Source: Isoetes taiwanensis | Lineage: Eukaryota > Streptophyta > Lycopodiopsida > Isoetales > Isoetaceae | Assembly: GCA_021234155.1 (NCBI GenBank) | Contig: JAJEKV010000066.1 | Coordinates: forward strand, 4,616,537-4,680,536 | Direction: 5' to 3' | DNA length: 64,000 bases | Shown here: piece by piece, positions 58,435 to 64,000 of the stretch | Layout of the letters: each line of letters begins with the position of its first letter | Position numbering within the stretch: position 1 is the first letter of the stretch | Translations under genes and position numbers: made by a program | Notes under the pieces: generated by a model | Told to the model about the DNA's origin: nothing | Database searches by the model: none | The model's input: only the letters and a program-made list of their open reading frames with translations

Positions 58435-59460
58435 TCATCAAGTCCATTACCATGATTACCCTTATGAGGGGAAGTCAACCTCGACATCTAGGGACCACAA
58501 AAGAAGATGTTCAACAAAAGACAAAAGATCTATGAAGGATTATGCAACAACTCCAAGGAGGTCAAATTCTTCAACAATTTGAGGAACAACGACCAATGAA
58601 TGATGAGTAGATGAGCTTTTAGCAAGCTTAGGGTTTCTATGGTTAGATAGTCGAACATATTAGATGGGCGATAACATCCATGATGCAATGTGAAGAAATT
58701 CCATGTCGATTTTTTTTATTTACTTATTCAAAAGGATGGACCCAAGAATTGAGCAAAGCTTCAAGTATTGGAAAGAAAAACTAACTAAAGTTATACACAT
58801 TTGTTGATTGATATCCAATATATTGGAACCGCGCTTTGTGAGCCTCATTACTATGCAAAGTAGGGTTCACTACTAGGATAATTGTTGACCATGTATAACA
58901 TGATTACCTCGACAATACAAGGAATAATCTTACCCAATGAAGAGAAGCAATCTAACAAGCCCGGCCAACTTATTAGATGGCATCAACTCAAAGGTGGGAC
59001 TATTTCTAGAGGGTAATAGCCAAGAAAGATGTAACTCCTAGAGTCTAGATTAGATCTAAACGAGAACAATTATTTAATTGCATAGACTTTTGTGACCAAA
59101 GGAAATGTCACGATGACAAAACCTTGTGACCAAAGAACTTATGTAAATAATTCATTTACTCACAACTTTGCATCTCCTAGATGGCAAACATCTCTAAGGG
59201 TAAGACTCCGAAGTCTAAGCCTATACCAGAAAGTATGGCAAGATGGAACAATTTGCAGCACCAAAGGAACAAAAGTCAACTTCGCGACAAAGTTCATCCA
59301 TTTTAGCACCAAATGGCAAGCGCCTTACAATTAAGGTTAAGGAAGTCATTTCAGTCATGCAATGCATGATGTCACCCAAAAAGCTAGGTAAGTACATTAA
59401 AAGAGATGAGGTCACATATATCCTAAGATGCAAGCTATCGACCCCGATTGCAAGTATATA
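58435..59460 (+). pseudogene. Element H gag, third segment
   Basis: Continues the H gag after element F. GATGTTCAACAAAAGA and AACTCCAAGGAGGTCAAATTCTT match element A near 7100-7070, and KRMDPRIEQSFKYWKEKLT at about 58732 matches A's capsid block at 6900. Stops are present. The CCHC knuckle is not visible. Confidence 0.75.
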
Positions 59461-59479
59461 AGGAAGACTCTAGTTTCAA

Positions 59480-60173
59480 ACAGTTATCTAAGGCAATTGT
59501 GATGTAATGAAAGAGCTTCATGACATCTTTCCGGATGAAATCCGAGAGACTCCATCCTATAGAGGCACATAATATAGAATTGCTCTTGCACCCGATGTAA
59601 AAGCGGATACTTGAAACTCAAGAGGCAATGGAAGAAGTTGTTGGAACTTGGGTTCGTTAGCCCAAGCGTATCACCATTTGCGGCAACCGTACCCTCTGGG
59701 AAGAAGAAAGATGGAAGTATAATGCCAACTCAATAAGCATACGATAAGGAACAAGTACGTATTGCGAAGGCCAGACGACTTAATGGACCAGCTCTAGGAA
59801 GCAATTCTTCAAAATCAATGTAAGATCTGGATGTCATTAAATCAACAAAGAGGAAAACATCCATAAGATAAGTTTTAGAATCCAGTATGATCGATATAAG
59901 TTACAGTAACGCTCTTTCGTCTATCAAATGCCCTGACAACATTTATACGACTAGCGAATGTCGTCTTTATAAACTTTTTTAGATGAGTTTGTCATCATTT
60001 TTTTGGATGACATTCTAAATTACAGTAAGTCCATGGAGGAATATCCGCTTCATTTGAGAATAGTATTAGAAAAGTTGAGATAGCATCGTCTTTATGCTAA
60101 ACTCTAGAAGTGCTATTTTGCAATAAGTAAGATGGAATACATCGAGCATGTAGTGACACCAGAGGGAATCTCC
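59480..60173 (+). pseudogene. Element H reverse transcriptase, truncated by element B
   Basis: The plus strand reads ELHDIFPDEI (59521), a degraded RIALAPDVK (59577), RPDDLMDQL (59772), and at the end KMEYIEHVVTPEGIS (60131), the usual YLGHVxSxxGIxxD connection, cut by the LTR of element B. The YxDD region (about 60000) reads F-F-G-stop in place of the aspartates, so it is dead even without the insertion. Confidence 0.8.
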
Positions 60174-61725
60174 TGTGACGGCCCCAGCTCATATACGATG
60201 CCCCGATCGTATACAAACTGGAGATCATCCCTCAAACCAGCATCTGCTCGCTGACATGAGGCCGTCCACCTAACATCGGGCCCTTGATGGTGGCCAAGAA
60301 CCCGACGGGGAAGAATGGACGTGTCATTCATCCCGTCTCCCTCGGGATCGACCTAGGCGGCGGAGCGTAAACAAAACATGAGCACATGACATCAATCAAC
60401 AATAACATACCCACCTCGAAGGGTGGTCCACCATATCACAGCTGCAACAACACATCAGTACATCAACATAACATGGGGAAATCCTACCGGGTTTCGAGAC
60501 TCATGGGGAAAAGGCCCGGCGGCTTGGGGTCTCGGATAGCAACGGAGCGAGAATTCATGGCAAATGGATTTGGCTGGCATAGGGGTATGGTCGTTGGGTA
60601 GTCCACTCCATCGCCCCTCTGTGCATACTTTGCGGATAGGCTGAAAAAGTGTTGGAACGGCCAGTAGCCTTCTTAGGGTGAATAACCCGGAGGGGCTACT
60701 ACTCTTGGGTTGCATCTCCCGGTCCGATGAAGGAGGAGAATCACTCCCCTCCGGGAGGTTCATGCCAATCACGAGGCGAGCTAGAGACCCCCTTTGCTGC
60801 GTATTCGACTTCAACTCAGCTTTGGAAGGTGGCGCATCACCTTGCAGTGTCGAGCCCATACCACGGCCTCATGCGATTGCGGGGTATTAGGCCTAACTCA
60901 CGGCATTCCGGCGTCGTTCTGGCGCCCGGCCCGAGATCAGCGTGATTAGACAAGCCCTCCCTTGTCGGCCCGGTCTAGCTCCGCCACCCATAGCGGCGGG
61001 CTCTTATACCGCAGGCGCGTGGTGGGAATTAATGGGCTAAAACTAGGATCATCAACTACTTGGGCTCTGGGTCTCTACCCCTTCCCAATACACAAGAGTG
61101 GCGCATAGAATGTCAAAACAACATCACAACAGAACTGAAATATAGAATACATCTATTCTAATCTACCTAATCATACATGGTTAGGTTCCTTTGTTAGTTC
61201 CTATCATTCTTAGGGTTTGTAGAATTAGCTGAATACTAATCCTATGGAATGAGGCACGAGAACTTCGGATTTAACTATCGGATCAACCACTAACCAGCTT
61301 CTTGGCTGGCTCCACTCCTCTGAAGGCGTCCATCTTCTTTGGATCTCGAAGGCTGGCTGGTCTGGATCGGTGCAACCTATAATTCGATTCTCTGCTACTC
61401 TTGGTGAAATGGCACCCAAAGGCTGCTTTGCAATCCGACCTATAGAATTTGGAAGCCAGAAAGGGTTTCCCTTTTAGGGTTATGCCCCTTTATGCTTACA
61501 ATTTAGGGCTGGGCCCTTTTGGTCAACAGGTCATTGCCACGTGGCAAGAAGGGATTACATTCACATGTTGCTTTAACATGTGCAATATAATAGTTCACAA
61601 GGAGTCGTACCCTAGAGTACTACCCCTTGCGGTCGGAGTGTACATGTGATGCAGTGGGCATGTACTGAGTGGCGACGTCGATTATAATATCGTATTCATA
61701 GGTATGTTATCTTTGGAGCGTCACA
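60174..61725 (-). repeat. Element B 3' LTR
   Basis: 1552 bp, TGTGACGGCCCC to GGAGCGTCACA on the plus strand, homologous to 13593-15020 and, more weakly, to the A and H LTRs. Confidence 0.88.
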
Positions 61726-61739
61726 TTCTCCCCACCTTG
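61726..61739 (-). other. Element B polypurine tract
   Basis: The minus strand reads CAAGGTGGGGAGAA immediately before TGTGACGCTCC, in the same place as in element A. Confidence 0.85.
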
Positions 61740-61839
61740 AATTGATCTTTGTTGGCGGCGTCGGGGAATCTCCACCTTGGGCTCTTCGTCACGCAATCAG
61801 CTTTGATGCATACGATATACTACTATAATGCTTACACAT

Positions 61840-62343
61840 TTATTAAGATTACCTTAAGGTAATATTTTTAAATCATTATTAGACCATTACATTTATCGAA
61901 TAACTTGTCAAATCGTAACTTCTATTAAAACAAGGTACTTATTAGTTCTTTGTTATCACAACATTTAGTTTATCACAATTTAACACTTTCATATACAATT
62001 ATTATTTAAGGTACTCTTCATTCCTTGCAACACATTCCAACAAAATTTGTGTTGCAAGTCTTCACCTGTAAAATCTGTACTAATTTTACAATATCTATAA
62101 TTACACACTTACTATCTTAATTATTAGAATTACTCTAAGGTAATGTTTAAGACATTCTTGTACTATTTTATTATCCAATTAACTTATGACTTCATAACTT
62201 AATCCACTTAAAGGTAATTATTGCCCTTACTTAATACAATATTTAAGTTTATCAAAGTTTATCAATTCCATACAAAATTTACACTTCTAAGGTACTCTTC
62301 ATCCCTTGCATCACATTATAACAAAATTTGTGTTGCAAGTCTT
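61840..62343. repeat. Two-copy AT-rich direct repeat with hairpin
   Basis: AAGGTACTCTTCAT(T/C)CCTTGCA...AAAATTTGTGTTGCAAGTCTT occurs at 62009-62063 and 62288-62342, offset 279 bp, with weaker similarity across each preceding AT-rich block. Each copy has an inverted repeat CTTGCAACAC/GTGTTGCAAG: perfect at 62024-62033/62049-62058, one mismatch at 62305-62314/62330-62339. Confidence 0.8.
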
Positions 62344-64000
62344 AAATGCTTCGACCTCCTCGCCCTCCCATGGTCGTCACTACGTTAGAACCATTTTAAG
62401 CTTTAATAAAATTTTGGTTATATGGTGACCACCCCACCTATCTATATGGATGCATGGCTAATCTCCCGGCGTAGGAAGAGGGTGAATCTTCCATTATGGC
62501 CGTGGAGGCGGCACCTATATGCCTATATGCCCCTCATGCCTACACCCTAGTTGCCCGGCGTGGAGGATAGGTCCTTCAGGTATATGGGTGAAGGCCCGGA
62601 TTCCTCCTATCAAAGCATATATGGGGCTAGAGGTGCTTTTCCTATCAATGCATTCTGAATGACCTCCTTTCTCTAAATTAGGTCTACCTCAGGTGGAGCG
62701 GGTAGGTTCTTTCGTGCAAAATCTACCTTCCACTCATAAAGTCAAAAGAGCGTGGTCATTTTTTAATAAAATTACACCACTCGATATAAAATCACCGGTA
62801 GAAAAATCTCATCGCCGTCGCAGCGAAAAACCATGCAGCCCCTTACCTCATAGGTTGCAAAATGGTCGACTTTACGTCTTGGCGAACACATGAGAGTTTA
62901 ATCTAAACACAAATAGAGCATTCGGAAACTTTTTGTTGGCAAGGCTGATTTAATGCATGTGATTAACATAATTACCTTCGCGAAAGTTTCAGCGTCTGAT
63001 TAACATTATCATAGCGTCTGTGATACATTTTTTATATATATTGTACAGTTAGGTTTTCTCTAAGCCAAACAATATTTAATTCCTAGCCCAACCTTGCATT
63101 ATTTAACCAAAAACCCTTTTTTTTGACCTTTTCTTAGTTTTAGGGTTTTGTTGTTTTTGATCATAGGCAAGTCTCTTCCTTTAGGGTCTTGCATTACCAA
63201 TGTAGAAGTAGCGATGGTAAGATGCCTAAGTATATGGTGAATTCTATTTTAGAAAAAAAAATAATAATAATAATTTAAGCAAATAGCTATCCTTAAAATA
63301 AAAAAACAATCCTGAAAAGGATTGGTTAACATCCTTAAACACGTATAGGGGCTTTTAGGGTTTAACTTGTTTCATTAAAGGCACAGGCATGCCCATCAAT
63401 TTCTATCAGTTATTAGGATCTATATTTAACTTATCTATAAGACACATTAAAGCTTAAATACATCCCTTTAGTAGGCTATAACCCTCCACCCATTTGTTGG
63501 CCTTGGTAATTTGGAATGACTTGGAAGGTGTCGTTGTCCTTTATTAAGGGTTAGGAGAATGGTTTTATCAATTCACACCTAGTTCCAATGGTGTTGTTGA
63601 TGAAAGCCTCCGAGCCTAATATATCCTATCTGTTTGATAAGCATTCGATTGGTCCGGTCTTTTGAAAGTGGGTGACCTAGGACAAGATACAATGCATTTA
63701 AAACTTACTCACGTTCATTTTGGAAATGGTAGCCCTATACTTTCATAAAAAAGTGTTTTGGTCTTTTATTTGTTACCCCTTCCTTGGCCTTGCACATACA
63801 TACTCATGTTAGGGTCCCTTAGTGTAGGAAGCTTAAAATTAGTGTTTTTTACTAGCCTAAGCTAAGTTATTAACCATCTAAGATGGATGCATATATTATT
63901 TTATCATTTTGTTTCACTTGTAATTCTTGAGTTACCCACTTAGTTAGAAGTCGGTTGCTAAACCACAAGGTTTTGTCATTAAAACAATTCCTTTTTGTCT
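62344..64000. other. Unclassified right-edge region
   Basis: No recognisable gene. It has a short (AAT)n stretch near 63258-63278 and scattered AT-rich DNA. The first few hundred bases should belong to element B's 3' untranslated region. Confidence 0.4.

Larger units (their letters stand above)
31181..60173 (+). mobile_element. Element H: chromovirus split by insertions D, G, F and B
   Basis: Plus-strand relative of element A. Its own pieces are the 5' LTR 31181-32685, PBS 32687-32698, leader and upstream reading region 32699-33834, spacer 37287-38949, gag 38950-39839, 47508-47598 and 58435-59460, and RT 59480-60173. Joining these pieces reproduces the order of element A, for example TCAACACAAC followed by GTTxGAAGAATCATCC right after the LINE, as in A near 7300. 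The rest of pol and the 3' LTR are beyond the element B insertion, outside the window. It must be the oldest element on this side because the others sit inside it. Confidence 0.8.
60174..64000 (-). mobile_element. Element B: chromovirus, 3' part, running off the right edge
   Basis: Minus-strand element of the same family as B', inserted in H's RT after TCTCC (60169-60173). The 3' LTR (60174-61725) is followed by a polypurine tract and an AT-rich untranslated part with a two-copy ~280-bp repeat. Pol was expected from about 62600 onwards by comparison with element A, but I do not recognise it before 64000, so the right part could be degenerate or other DNA. Confidence 0.65.

Overview
This window looks like nuclear DNA from a flowering plant: a small host-gene island in nested retrotransposons. 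The evidence is a spliced ubiquitin-conjugating enzyme of the plant UBC16/17/18 (UBE2W-like) type, Ty3/gypsy elements with initiator-Met primer binding sites and a chromodomain, and an L1-type LINE whose ORF1 carries a DUF4283-like block. I cannot name the species. I see no bacterial-style operons, CRISPR arrays, tRNA genes or rRNA genes.

Layout, left to right. (1) 1-15020 is a minus-strand chromovirus (element B'). Its body runs off the left edge and its 5' LTR is 13593-15020. A complete second chromovirus, element A (1382-12576, minus), is inserted in it with a perfect 5-bp target duplication (ACTAT). (2) 15021-18085 is non-TE or unclassified DNA, AT-rich in its second half. (3) 18086-19978 is the E2 gene, plus strand, six exons with canonical splice sites, but with several 1-2 bp coding indels. 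(4) About 22100-30652 is a 3'-truncated minus-strand gypsy element (E) of a different lineage. (5) 31181-60173 is a plus-strand chromovirus (H) split by three insertions: a three-LTR non-autonomous element D (33835-37286, duplication AAACT), a LINE G (39840-47507, 13-bp duplication, poly-A tail) and a complete gypsy element F (47599-58434, same family as E). A fourth element, B, entered H's reverse transcriptase at 60174; its 3' LTR is 60174-61725 and its body runs off the right edge.

A, B, B' and H belong to one chromovirus lineage with long LTRs (1.4-1.6 kb) that share a TATA box next to a telobox. A and H carry an extra reading region between the primer binding site and gag. A and B' carry arrays of long inverted repeats upstream of gag. 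E and F share a sense-strand reading region between integrase and the 3' end. These extra modules are the least explained content here.

Almost all TE coding regions are broken by frameshifts. The host gene also carries small indels despite intact splice sites, and the two LTRs of A differ largely by short GC-rich indels, so residual assembly error is a real alternative to decay. Identifications rest on motif and pairwise comparison within the window; no database search was run.
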